Part shown: positions 17,478 to 27,216 of the stretch, piece after piece | How positions within the stretch are numbered: the first letter of the stretch is position 1 | How the letters are laid out: every line of letters starts with the position of its first letter | NCBI RefSeq assembly: GCF_900631955.1 | Contig: NZ_UZWD01000004.1 | Location: forward strand, 186,001-250,000 | Source: Devosia equisanguinis | GTDB taxonomy: Bacteria; Pseudomonadota; Alphaproteobacteria; Rhizobiales; Devosiaceae | Direction of reading: 5' to 3' | DNA length: 64,000 nt | Notes under the pieces: model-generated | Databases searched by the model: none | The model's input: the letters and a program-made list of their open reading frames with translations, nothing else | What the model was told of the DNA's origin: nothing | Made by a program: the position numbers and the translations under genes

Positions 17478-18092
17478 CTAGAAATCAAAAAACACGGTTT
17501 CCTTGTCACCCTGCAGGTGGATGTCGAGGGTGTAGGTCGAGCCGTCGCGTTTCGCGATCAGGGTGTCGCGGCGGCGCGGGTCCATGATTTTGTTGAGCAC
17601 GAAATCGGCGGCATTGGCCTCGGCTTCGTCGGCGAAATAGAGCCGGGTCTGCAGGCCGATATTGATGCCGCGCGCCACGATCCATAGCGAGACATGCGGC
17701 GCCTGCGGCTTGCCGTCCGGACCGTCGACACGGCCGGGCTTGATGGTTTCGAAGCTGAAGGTGCCGTCGGGCCGGGTCGGCTGGCGGCCCCAGCCGGTAA
17801 AGGCGGGGACGGAGTTGGACTTGGGAGCCATGGGCGCGACGAAGCTGCCTGTGCTGTCGGCCTGCCAGAGTTCGAGCACCGCGTCATTGACCGGCGCGCC
17901 GGAGCCGTCGATGACCCGGCCGGTAATGGTGATGCGCTCGCCCTTGGCCTCGGGCGTCAGCATGGTGATGCCGGGATCGGCGTCGATCACGCCAGTGATC
18001 CCGCAGAAATTCGGGGTCATGCCGATATGCACATAGGGGCCGGCGGTCTGGGACGGCGTCTCCTTGAGCACGGGAACGGGGTGCAGTCTCAT
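17478..18092 (-). CDS. pcaG: Protocatechuate 3,4-dioxygenase alpha subunit
   Basis: A 204-residue intradiol-dioxygenase-fold subunit, starting at the ATG at 18092, which overlaps the pcaH stop (TGATG). The N-terminus has PSQTAGPYVHIGM, and the core has GRVIDGSGAPVNDAVLELWQ, the standard alpha-subunit motifs. The alpha chain lacks the full iron-ligand set, which the beta chain supplies; the two form the non-haem Fe(III) enzyme that opens the protocatechuate ring between C3 and C4. Confidence 0.95.
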   Translation of the reverse strand: MRLHPVPVLKETPSQTAGPYVHIGMTPNFCGITGVIDADPGITMLTPEAKGERITITGRVIDGSGAPVNDAVLELWQADSTGSFVAPMAPKSNSVPAFTGWGRQPTRPDGTFSFETIKPGRVDGPDGKPQAPHVSLWIVARGINIGLQTRLYFADEAEANAADFVLNKIMDPRRRDTLIAKRDGSTYTLDIHLQGDKETVFFDF

Positions 18093-18838
18093 CAATTCCC
18101 CTCCAGCTTGTTTTCGAACATGGTCGAGCGGCGGCCGCGCAACACGATGTCGAAGCGATAGGTGAGCGCATCCATGGGCACGGTGTTCTGCCGGTCGAGC
18201 CGGGCAATCAACTGATCGATGGCCGCTTTGTCGGGAATGGTGCCGACGATGGGGCATTGCCAGATCATCGGATCGCCCTCGAAATACATCTGGGTGATCA
18301 GCCGCTGCGCGAAGGCGTGGCCGAAAACCGAGAAGTGGATATGGGCCGGGCGCCAGTCATTGCCGCCATTGGGCCAGGGATAGGCGCCGGGCTTGACGGT
18401 ACGGAAGTGGTAGAAGCCGTTTTCGTCGGTGATCGAGCGGCCGAAACCGCCGAAATTGGGATCGAGCGCGGCGACATAGCCTTCCTTCTTGTGGCGATAA
18501 CGGCCGCCGGCATTGGCCTGCCAGTATTCCACCAGCGTATGGGGCACGGGCCGCGCATTCTCGTCGAGCACCTGGCCATAGACGATCATGCGCTGGCCGA
18601 TGGCCTCGGTGCCGTCCTGACTGAAATTGCGGATGAGATCATTGTCGAGTTCGCCCAGCTTTTCGTGGCCGAAAGTGGGGCCGCTCATTTCCGACTTGGT
18701 GGGTCCGAGCGCCAGCAGGCTGTGCTTGGGGGCGCGGAAGGTCGAGCTCTTGTAGCCCGGCGTATCGGCCGGGGGGTGCCAGGCGCGATCGCGCTGGAAC
18801 AGCACGCCATCGGCTCCGGGTAGAATGATGCCGCTCAT
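18092..18838 (-). CDS. pcaH: Protocatechuate 3,4-dioxygenase beta subunit
   Basis: A 248-residue catalytic subunit. The Fe(III) ligands are visible: Tyr in GGRYRHKKEG, Tyr in VKPGAYPW, and two His in PAHIHFSVFG. The core motif GQVLDENARPVPHTLVEYWQ precedes them. ATG at 18838 overlaps the pcaC stop as ATGA, and the pcaG start follows by TGATG, so the three genes are translationally coupled. Confidence 0.96.
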   Translation of the reverse strand: MSGIILPGADGVLFQRDRAWHPPADTPGYKSSTFRAPKHSLLALGPTKSEMSGPTFGHEKLGELDNDLIRNFSQDGTEAIGQRMIVYGQVLDENARPVPHTLVEYWQANAGGRYRHKKEGYVAALDPNFGGFGRSITDENGFYHFRTVKPGAYPWPNGGNDWRPAHIHFSVFGHAFAQRLITQMYFEGDPMIWQCPIVGTIPDKAAIDQLIARLDRQNTVPMDALTYRFDIVLRGRRSTMFENKLEGN

Positions 18839-19224
18839 TGTGCTGCCTCCTGACGCTTGGCGAGTTCCTGCTTGGCGATTTTGAAGGCGCTGTTGGCCGC
18901 CGGGACGCCGGCATAGACGGCCACATGCAGCAGCGCTTCCTTGATATCGGCCGGCGTGGCGCCGGTATTGAGCGTGGCGCGCACATGCATGGCGAATTCC
19001 TCCTCGTGGCCCAGCCCGGCCAGGAGGGCGAGGGTGACCAGCGAGCGCTCGCGCTTGCTGAGGCCGGGTCGCGACCATACCGACCCCCAGGCGCCTTCAG
19101 TGATGAAGGTCTGGAAATCGGCGTCGAATTCGGTGGTGCGCGCCGTGGCATTGTCGACATGGGCGTCGCCCAGCACCGCGCGGCGGGTCGCCATGCCCTG
19201 CGCGAAAAGGCTGTCGTCAGCCAT
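18835..19224 (-). CDS. pcaC: 4-carboxymuconolactone decarboxylase
   Basis: A 129-residue AhpD/CMD-fold protein, the normal single-domain length. It contains SKRERSLVTLALLAGLGHEEEF-like helices and the segment NTGATPADIKEALLHVAVY, typical of PcaC. It converts 4-carboxymuconolactone to 3-oxoadipate enol-lactone. It overlaps pcaD by 8 bases upstream and pcaH by 4 bases downstream. Confidence 0.95.
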   Translation of the reverse strand: MADDSLFAQGMATRRAVLGDAHVDNATARTTEFDADFQTFITEGAWGSVWSRPGLSKRERSLVTLALLAGLGHEEEFAMHVRATLNTGATPADIKEALLHVAVYAGVPAANSAFKIAKQELAKRQEAAQ

Positions 19225-20011
19225 TGATGGCCTCCTTGAGAAACTGCCGCATCAGCGCCGCGAGCTGTTCCGGCTGCTCGATGGATGGGATATGCCCGGC
19301 CCCGGGCAGAATTTCGAACCGCGCTCCGGGAATGGCATCGGCGCAGCTGCGCACCAGCTCCACCGGGGTCGAGCCGTCCTCGGCGCCGGCCACCACCAGG
19401 GTGGGCGTGGCAATGGCGCCGATGCTGTCGCGCAGATCGGTGTCGCGCAAAGTGGCGCAGGTGGCGGCATAGCCGGCCGGGTCGGTGCGCAGGAAGAGGT
19501 TTTTCCAGCCGGCCAGCGCCGCGGGCTCATGCTGGCGGAAACCGGGGCTGAACCAGCGCTCCATCACGGCGTCGGCGATGGCGCCCAGTCCCTTGGTCAG
19601 CACGGTGTCGGCGCGGGCGTTCCACATGGCATCGTCGCCAACCTTGGCGGCGGTATCGCACAGCACCAGCGCGTTCAACCGTTCGGGATGCTTCAGGGCA
19701 AAGCCCTGGCTGATCAGCCCGCCGATGGAGACGCCACCGAGGGCGAGGCGCTCGAAGCCGATATGGGCCAGGAGACCCTCGAGATCGCGCAGGTGGTCGT
19801 CGAGACTGTAATCGCCGGGCGGGCTGTCGCTGAGCCCATGGCCGCGCTTGTCATAGGAGAGAATGCGGAAGTCGCCGGAGAGCTGGTCGATCACGCCATC
19901 CCAGATACGGGCATCGGTGCCCAGCGAATTGACCAGCACCAGACCAGGCGCGCCGACCGGCCCTGCCAGGCGATAATGCAGCAACACATCATGGATGCGA
20001 ATGAAGTTCAT
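19217..20011 (-). CDS. pcaD: 3-oxoadipate enol-lactone hydrolase
   Basis: A 264-residue alpha/beta hydrolase. Catalytic Ser is in GGVSIGGLI (about 95), Asp in VVAGAEDGSTP, and His in GAGHIPSIEQ near the C-terminus. It hydrolyses the enol-lactone to 3-oxoadipate. The ATG at 20011 has GAGGGG upstream. First gene of pcaDCHGB, divergent from pcaQ; the activator site would lie in the 147-base gap. Confidence 0.94.
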   Translation of the reverse strand: MNFIRIHDVLLHYRLAGPVGAPGLVLVNSLGTDARIWDGVIDQLSGDFRILSYDKRGHGLSDSPPGDYSLDDHLRDLEGLLAHIGFERLALGGVSIGGLISQGFALKHPERLNALVLCDTAAKVGDDAMWNARADTVLTKGLGAIADAVMERWFSPGFRQHEPAALAGWKNLFLRTDPAGYAATCATLRDTDLRDSIGAIATPTLVVAGAEDGSTPVELVRSCADAIPGARFEILPGAGHIPSIEQPEQLAALMRQFLKEAING

Positions 20012-20079
20012 GGTCCCCTCTTCAGGCCGATTTAAGGGGCTGGTCGCCGCCAAGTAAAATGATTACTCATGACGATAAA

Positions 20080-20095
20080 ATAACTCCGGGCTTAT
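20080..20095. promoter_or_regulatory. Candidate PcaQ binding site
   Basis: ATAACT-CCGG-GCTTAT lies 69 bases upstream of pcaD. It resembles the rhizobial PcaQ consensus ATAACC-N4-GGTTAA as I recall it (9 of 12 positions). A second half-like ATAACC sits at 20143-20148, just before pcaQ. Confidence 0.55.
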
Positions 20096-20158
20096 CGAAC
20101 TCGCCGGTGGCGCCGCGAAAAGCGCTGAATTTGTGACATAGAATAACCGAGGCTGACA

Positions 20159-21115
20159 ATGGCGCCGCGCATTATCGATCCCCGGATCAAGATCCGCCAC
20201 ATCGCCTGCTTTCTGGAAGTGGCGCGGTTGCGCAGTGTGGTCAATGCCGCCGACATGCTCAATATCAGCCAGCCGGCGGCCACCAAAACGATCCAGGAAC
20301 TCGAGGAGGTGCTGGGTGGAGCGCTGTTCGACCGCAGCCGGCGCCGGCTGGCGCTGACCCCGTTCGGGGAGGTGTTTTACCGTTATGCCTCCACCTCTAT
20401 TGCCGCGCTGCGACAGGGGATCGATGCGGCGCGTGGTGGCGAGGAGGCGGCGGTGGTCAAGATCGGCGCGCTGCCATCGGTATCGGCGCGCATCCTACCC
20501 GAGGCGGTGCGCAAATTCTTCAAGGCCGAGCCAGGGATCAATAGTCGCATCGTCACCGGACCCAATTCCTACCTCTTGTCGCTGCTGCGTACCGGCGATG
20601 TCGATCTGGTCATCGGGCGCATGGCCGAGCCCGATTCCATGCTGGGGCTGAGTTTTGAGCATCTCTATTCCGAGCGTGTGGTGCTGGCGGTGCGCCCCGA
20701 CCATCCCCTGCTGGGCGAGCGCGATTTCAACCTGGGCATGATCGACGGCTATCAGCGGCTGATGCCGACGCCCGGCTCGGTGATCCGGCCCCTGGTGCAG
20801 CGCATGCTGGTTGCCTATGGCATTGGCGGCCAGCACGAGGAGGTCGAGACGGTCTCCAACGCCTTTGGCAGGGCCTATATCCGGCAGAGCGATGCGGTGT
20901 GGTTCATCTCCGAGGGTGTAGTGGCCGACGATGTGGCCGAAAATTATCTCTATCTCCTGCCCGTCGACATGAGCGAGACGCAGGGGCCGGTCGGCTTTAC
21001 CACCCGCGCCGACACCGTGCCTGGTTTTGCCACCACCGCCTTCATGCAGACGGTGCGCGAAGTGTCGGAAAATATGCGGGGCGCCGGGCCGGTCGCGTCG
21101 GCTGCGGGCGATTGA
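20159..21115 (+). CDS. pcaQ: LysR-family activator of pca genes
   Basis: A 318-residue LysR-type regulator. The N-terminal helix-turn-helix (about 15-75) has RSVVNAADMLNISQPAATKT, and the effector domain has GALPSVSARILPEAV, typical of PcaQ. It is transcribed divergently from pcaDCHGB, the canonical alphaproteobacterial arrangement in which PcaQ activates the operon with 3-carboxymuconate-type inducers. It ends one base before the convergent pobR stop. Confidence 0.93.
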   Translation: MAPRIIDPRIKIRHIACFLEVARLRSVVNAADMLNISQPAATKTIQELEEVLGGALFDRSRRRLALTPFGEVFYRYASTSIAALRQGIDAARGGEEAAVVKIGALPSVSARILPEAVRKFFKAEPGINSRIVTGPNSYLLSLLRTGDVDLVIGRMAEPDSMLGLSFEHLYSERVVLAVRPDHPLLGERDFNLGMIDGYQRLMPTPGSVIRPLVQRMLVAYGIGGQHEEVETVSNAFGRAYIRQSDAVWFISEGVVADDVAENYLYLLPVDMSETQGPVGFTTRADTVPGFATTAFMQTVREVSENMRGAGPVASAAGD

Positions 21116-21116
21116 G

Positions 21117-21950
21117 CTAGGCGCGGCTCATCTGCTGGCGGAACTTTGCCGGTGACATGCCGAGCATGCGGGTGACGAAGCGGGTGAAATAGGCGGGGTC
21201 ATCATAGCCCAGTTCGGCACCGATTTCCTTGATGGAAAGGGTCGAGAATAACAATTGCCGCCGCGCCTCGAGCGCGATGCGCCGCTCGATGATCGCCAGC
21301 GCCGAAGCGCCCAGAGCCTGCCGGCAGATGCGATTGAGATGGGTGGGGCTCACCCCCAGCGTCTCGGCATAATCGGTGATGCGGCGGCTGCTGCGAAAGC
21401 GCTCATCCACCAATTGCCGAAAGGCGGCCGCATGCAGCCGCGTCCGGTCCGGCGGGATTTCGCTGGCCACCGCCTGGCTATGGGCCCGGTGCAGCGCCAG
21501 GAGCAGCAGCGAGAGATGGGCGCGCATCGCCAGGTCATGGCGTTCACCGGGATGGTCGGCCTCATCGACCAGCCGCGCCATGGCCTCGCGCACCACGCCG
21601 CCGCCGGAGCGAATGATTGCGGGATGGGCGAAGCCGAGATCCAGCGCCCGCACATCCCGCTCGAACAGCGTCAGCACCACGCCATCGACATCCTCGGAAA
21701 AGGTGTAGCCATGGACCACCAAGGCGGGGACCACCACCAGCGCCCCCGGCGTCAGGCGAAATTCGGCGCCGTCCAGCGTGACGCGGGCAGTGCCCTGGGT
21801 CAGCGCCAGCACCTGGAACAGGTGCTCGTGCCGATGCGGCGCTATGCGAAAGCCGTGCAGGCGGCTGCGCGCTGGAATGGTCTCCCAGTGCAGCCAGTCC
21901 TGCGTACTGTCCTGTTCGCCATAAAGGGCATAGGTGGGGATCATCTTCAT
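21117..21950 (-). CDS. pobR: AraC-family regulator, PobR-like
   Basis: About 277 residues from the ATG at 21950; an ATG at 21986 is also possible. An N-terminal cupin (PHRHEHLFQVLALTQG, about 40-55) senses the ligand. The C-terminal AraC DNA-binding domain has ETLGVSPTHLNRICRQ and IGAELGYDDPAYFTRFV. It sits divergently next to pobA, 86 bases apart, matching AraC-type PobR, which activates pobA with 4-hydroxybenzoate. Confidence 0.88.
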   Translation of the reverse strand: MKMIPTYALYGEQDSTQDWLHWETIPARSRLHGFRIAPHRHEHLFQVLALTQGTARVTLDGAEFRLTPGALVVVPALVVHGYTFSEDVDGVVLTLFERDVRALDLGFAHPAIIRSGGGVVREAMARLVDEADHPGERHDLAMRAHLSLLLLALHRAHSQAVASEIPPDRTRLHAAAFRQLVDERFRSSRRITDYAETLGVSPTHLNRICRQALGASALAIIERRIALEARRQLLFSTLSIKEIGAELGYDDPAYFTRFVTRMLGMSPAKFRQQMSRA

Positions 21951-22036
21951 GTTCGGATAGTGCAAGCGATTGACGTGGCTGTCCATTCACCAATTGGGCG
22001 GAGATGCGCATGCTGGGGGAAAAATGGGGGAGCTGA

Positions 22037-23194
<1,158 letters not shown>

Positions 23195-23206
23195 GGGGCT
23201 AACAGG

Positions 23207-23520
23207 CCCCCAACGGGCCTCCCACTGCAGAAGGGGGAGGAGAAGAGGTGCGTCGCGGAAAGCTCGCCGCGCTCGATCGGTCCCTCCCCCTGTTTCAGGG
23301 GGAGGTTAGGTGGGGGTGTTCCGAAACAGCAAAAAAGCCCCGCCATGGGAGTAGCGGGGCCTTCGGAGAGATTTTTGGGTAAGGCTTAGAGTTTTTCACG
23401 TTCTGGTTGATGCTGCTCCGTCGCCTCCCTCCCCCCTTGAGGGGGAGGGCCGGGGTGGGGGGTGGTTCAGTGATTCACTGATGGACCCCCTCCCTCAGTC
23501 CCTCCCCTCAAGGGGGAGGG
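23207..23520. repeat. Cluster of GC-rich palindromic repeats (family B)
   Basis: Within the 370-base pobA-pccA gap are several C5/G5 palindromes: CCTCCCCCTG/CAGGGGGAGG at 23283-23305, CCCTCCCCC/GGGGGAGGG at 23427-23449, and CCCTCCCC/GGGGAGGG at 23500-23520. Related GGTGGGGG tails follow. Related shorter copies are at 37094-37171. These are REP-like elements common in Hyphomicrobiales intergenic DNA. Confidence 0.8.
23331..23360 (-). terminator. Intrinsic terminator for the pccBA operon
   Basis: GCCCCGC (23337-23343) pairs with GCGGGGC (23354-23360). Six A bases at 23331-23336 give a T-run on the minus strand, so it most likely ends transcription from pccA. It may also slow transcription from pobA. 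Confidence 0.65.
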
Positions 23521-23564
23521 ATGCAAGAGAGCCGGGCGGTCACAGCGTAAGAAATGATCCATCA

Positions 23565-25547
23565 TCACACCACCTCAAACTCAAGCATGACCTGATCCAC
23601 GGCGAGCACGGCGCCTGGCACCACATGCACCTTGCTCACCCGTGCCCGCTTCTCGGCCTTGAGCACATTTTCCATCTTCATGGCTTCGACCACGGCCAGG
23701 GTCTGGCCGTCCTCGACCACATCGCCCTCCTTCACGTCGATCCGCACCACCTGCCCGGGCATGGGGCAGAGCAGGAACCGGCTCATATCCGGAGGCACCT
23801 TCACCGGCATATATTTGAGATAGTGCGCCACATGCGGTTGCAGCACCAACACCTTGAGATCGGCGCCGCGATAGCGGATGCGGAAGCCTGACGTGGTGGG
23901 GTTGACCTTGAGCACGGCATGGCGGCCACCGGACCAGTCGAGATGCGCCAGTGTGTCGCCCGGCTGCCATGAGAGGCGCACCGCTTCGGACCGCCAGTCG
24001 AGATCAACCAGAATGTCGGGGCCGTGTTGGTGCAGGACCACGGTTTCGGCGCGCTCGCCCACCTGCACATGCCAGCGGCTTTCCGCCTCCGCGCCGGTGC
24101 GGCGCTGCTGCCGCCGCGCCATCAGCATGGCGGCTCCGGCCACGACATCGAAATGATGGTCGTCGCTGAGCACCGCTCCGGAAAACCCCTCCGGGAACTC
24201 CTCGGCGATATAGCCGGTGGTCAGCCGCCCATCACGGAACCGCTGCTGCTCCATGACCGTGGAGAGGAAAGGCAGGTTGTTGCCCACCCCTTCCACTTCG
24301 AAACTGTCAAGCGCGATGGCCATGGCGTCCACCGCCTCAAGACGTGTCGGGGCCCAGGTGCACAGCTTGGCGATCATCGGATCGTAGAATGTGGAGATTT
24401 CGCCGCCCTCGAAGACGCCGGTATCGTTGCGCACCACAAGCGTTTCCGAGGTGCTCTCGGCAGGCGGGCGGTAGCGGGTCAGCCGCCCGGTCGAGGGCAG
24501 GAAATTGCGATAGGGGTCTTCGGCATAAAGCCGGCTTTCAATGGCCCAGCCATTGCGCTGCACCTCGTCCTGGGAGAGCGACAGGGCCTCGCCATCGGCC
24601 ACGCGCAGCATCAGTTCCACAAGGTCCAGTCCGGTGATCAATTCGGTCACCGGATGTTCCACCTGGAGGCGCGTGTTCATCTCGAGGAAATAGAAATTGC
24701 GATCCTTGTCGACGATGAACTCCACCGTCCCGGCGCTGCGATAGCCCACCGCCTTGGCGAGGGCCACCGATTGTTCGCCCATGGCCTTGCGCGTTGCCTC
24801 GTCGAGAAAGGGCGATGGCGCTTCTTCGATCACCTTCTGGTTGCGGCGCTGGATCGAGCATTCGCGCTCGTTGAGATAGAGCGCATTGCCATGGCCATCG
24901 GCGATGAGCTGGATTTCGATGTGGCGCGGCTCGGTGACGAATTTTTCGATGAAGATGCGGTCATCGCCAAAGGAGCTTGCGGCTTCCGATTTGGAGCGTT
25001 CAAAGCCCTCGCGCGCTTCCGCGTCGTTCCAGGCAATGCGCATGCCCTTGCCGCCGCCGCCGGCGGAAGCCTTGATCATCACCGGATAACCTATGGACTG
25101 GGCGATGGTGACCGCATGCGCGGCATCATCGATCAGCCCCATATGCCCGGGCACAGTCGAGACACCCGCCTCGGCGGCGAGCTTCTTGCTGGTGATCTTG
25201 TCGCCCATGGCCTCGATGGCCTTGGGCGGGGGGCCGACAAAGATGATGCCTTCCTTTTCTAGCGCCGCGGAGAAGGCAGCGTTTTCCGAGAGAAAGCCAT
25301 AACCGGGATGCACCGCCTGCGCGCCGGTTTGCTTGCAGGCCGCGATGATCTTGTCGATCTGGAGATAGCTCTCCTTGGCGGGCGAGGCGCCGATATGCAC
25401 GGCCTCGTCGGCCATGCGCACATGCAGCGCCTCCCGGTCGGCATCGGAATAGACCGCCACCGTGGCGATACCCAGTTTCCGCGCCGTCTTGATGACGCGG
25501 CAGGCAATCTCGCCGCGATTGGCGATGAGGAGCTTTTGGATTTTCAT
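23565..25547 (-). CDS. pccA: Propionyl-CoA carboxylase alpha subunit
   Basis: A 660-residue biotin carboxylase plus biotin carrier protein. It starts MKIQKLLIANRGEIACRV, has the ATP-grasp motif SAGGGGKGMRIA (about 160-171), and ends with the biotinylation site EAMKMEN. It carboxylates biotin with ATP and bicarbonate, for transfer to propionyl-CoA by PccB. It starts 11 bases after the pccB stop. Acetyl-CoA or methylcrotonyl-CoA specificity is less likely given the PccR-type regulator next door. Confidence 0.94.
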   Translation of the reverse strand: MKIQKLLIANRGEIACRVIKTARKLGIATVAVYSDADREALHVRMADEAVHIGASPAKESYLQIDKIIAACKQTGAQAVHPGYGFLSENAAFSAALEKEGIIFVGPPPKAIEAMGDKITSKKLAAEAGVSTVPGHMGLIDDAAHAVTIAQSIGYPVMIKASAGGGGKGMRIAWNDAEAREGFERSKSEAASSFGDDRIFIEKFVTEPRHIEIQLIADGHGNALYLNERECSIQRRNQKVIEEAPSPFLDEATRKAMGEQSVALAKAVGYRSAGTVEFIVDKDRNFYFLEMNTRLQVEHPVTELITGLDLVELMLRVADGEALSLSQDEVQRNGWAIESRLYAEDPYRNFLPSTGRLTRYRPPAESTSETLVVRNDTGVFEGGEISTFYDPMIAKLCTWAPTRLEAVDAMAIALDSFEVEGVGNNLPFLSTVMEQQRFRDGRLTTGYIAEEFPEGFSGAVLSDDHHFDVVAGAAMLMARRQQRRTGAEAESRWHVQVGERAETVVLHQHGPDILVDLDWRSEAVRLSWQPGDTLAHLDWSGGRHAVLKVNPTTSGFRIRYRGADLKVLVLQPHVAHYLKYMPVKVPPDMSRFLLCPMPGQVVRIDVKEGDVVEDGQTLAVVEAMKMENVLKAEKRARVSKVHVVPGAVLAVDQVMLEFEVV

Positions 25548-25558
25548 TTTTTCGCTCC

Positions 25559-27091
25559 TCACAACGGAATATTGTCGTGCTTCTTCTTCGGCCCCTGCAC
25601 GCTCTTGTGCCGGAGCGTCGAGAAAGCCCGGATCACCCGTCGCCGCGTGCCATGCGGCATGATGACGTCGTCGATGAAGCCGCGTTCGGCGGCGACGAAC
25701 GGATTGGCAAAACGCGCTTCGTAATCTGCCGTGCGCTGGGCGATCTTGTCCTTGTCGCTTAGCTCGGAGCGATAAAGGATTTCCGTCGCGCCCTTGGCGC
25801 CCATCACGGCGATCTCAGCACTGGGCCATGCATAATTGACGTCGGCCTTGATGTGTTTTGAGGCCATCACGTCATAGGCCCCGCCATAGGCCTTGCGGGT
25901 GATGACCGTCACCAGCGGCACTGTCGCTTCCGAATAGGCGAACAAGAGCTTCGCGCCATGCTTGATGATGCCGCCATATTCCTGCGCCACGCCGGGAAGA
26001 AACCCCGGAACATCGACAAACGTCAAAATTGGAATCTCAAAACTGTCGCAGAAACGGATGAAGCGCGCCGCTTTCTTGGAGGCATTGATGTCGAGGCACC
26101 CGGCCAGCACCAGCGGCTGGTTGGCGACCACGCCCACCGTCTGCCCGTCGAGGCGGATGAAGCCGATGAGAATGTTGCCGGCATGGGCTTTTTGCAGTTC
26201 GAGAAACTCGCCCTCGTCGGCAACCGTCTCGATCACCTCGCGCATGTCATAGGGTTTGGTGGCGCTGTCCGGGATGATGGTGTCGAGCTTGTCATTGCGT
26301 CGATCACTGGGGTCATGGCTGGGCAGGCGCGGCGGCTTCTGCCCGGCGGCCAATGGCAGATAGGAGAAGAGCCGGCGCACTTCGAGCAGGGTCTCGATAT
26401 CGTTGGCAAAGGCGGCGTCGGCCACCGAGGAAATCTTGGTGTGGGTGGAGGCGCCGCCCAGCTCTTCCTGGGTGACGATCTCGTTGGTCACGGTTTTGAC
26501 CACGTCCGGGCCGGTCACGAACATGTAGCTCGAATCCTCGACCATATATATGAAGTCGGTCATGGCCGGGGAATAGACCGCGCCGCCAGCGCAGGGGCCC
26601 ATGATCACCGAAATCTGCGGCACCGCGCCCGACGCCTGCACATTGCGCCAGAACACGTCGGCATAGCCGCCCAAAGCCGCCACGCCCTCCTGAATGCGGG
26701 CGCCGCCAGAATCGTTGAGCCCGATCACCGGCGCGCCGTTCTGCATGGCCAGGTCCATGATCTTGCAAATCTTTTGTGCATGCGTTTCGCTCAGCGAGCC
26801 GCCGAAGACGGTAAAGTCCTGGGAAAACACATAGACCATGCGACCATCGATCGTGCCCCAACCGGTGACGACGCCGTCGCCGGGGATGATGGTATCCGCC
26901 ATGCCGAAATCGGTGGCCCGATGGGTGACGAACATGTCGTATTCTTCGAAAGACCCCGGATCGAGCAGCACGTCGAGGCGTTCGCGGGCGGTGAGCTTGC
27001 CCTTGCCATGCTGGGTATCGATGCGGCGCTGACCGCCGCCGAGCCGCGCTTCGCCGCGCTTATGTTCGAGGGCGGTGATGATGTCCTGCAT
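25559..27091 (-). CDS. pccB: Propionyl-CoA carboxylase beta subunit
   Basis: A 510-residue carboxyltransferase, the usual PccB length, starting at the ATG at 27091. The N-terminus ([20 protein letters not shown]) and [16 protein letters not shown] (about 165-180) match PccB, as does the [13 protein letters not shown] region near 395. It transfers CO2 from biotin to propionyl-CoA, giving methylmalonyl-CoA. It is transcribed divergently from the PccR-type regulator. Confidence 0.95.
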   Translation of the reverse strand: MQDIITALEHKRGEARLGGGQRRIDTQHGKGKLTARERLDVLLDPGSFEEYDMFVTHRATDFGMADTIIPGDGVVTGWGTIDGRMVYVFSQDFTVFGGSLSETHAQKICKIMDLAMQNGAPVIGLNDSGGARIQEGVAALGGYADVFWRNVQASGAVPQISVIMGPCAGGAVYSPAMTDFIYMVEDSSYMFVTGPDVVKTVTNEIVTQEELGGASTHTKISSVADAAFANDIETLLEVRRLFSYLPLAAGQKPPRLPSHDPSDRRNDKLDTIIPDSATKPYDMREVIETVADEGEFLELQKAHAGNILIGFIRLDGQTVGVVANQPLVLAGCLDINASKKAARFIRFCDSFEIPILTFVDVPGFLPGVAQEYGGIIKHGAKLLFAYSEATVPLVTVITRKAYGGAYDVMASKHIKADVNYAWPSAEIAVMGAKGATEILYRSELSDKDKIAQRTADYEARFANPFVAAERGFIDDVIMPHGTRRRVIRAFSTLRHKSVQGPKKKHDNIPL

Positions 27092-27172
27092 TGGCGGCTC
27101 TCCGGCTCTTGGGCGGGTTAAACCATAACGACGCCTTATGGCCTGTCCAAGGCCGGAAAGGGTGGGTATGCT

Positions 27173-27204
27173 ACAATCACACAAAACGAGCTATGTGATA
27201 TTGT
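27173..27204. promoter_or_regulatory. Inverted repeat between pccB and its regulator
   Basis: ACAATCACA (27173-27181) and TGTGATATTGT (27194-27204) form an inverted repeat, with a 2-base insertion in one arm, immediately upstream of the regulator gene. It is a plausible site for autoregulation and control of pccBA. No consensus comparison was possible. Confidence 0.55.
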
Positions 27205-27216
27205 GGAGTTGTGAAT

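Noticed and set aside
24024..27121. Long plus-strand frames opposite pccA and pccB
   Set aside because: Shadows; the carboxylase genes have complete catalytic motifs.
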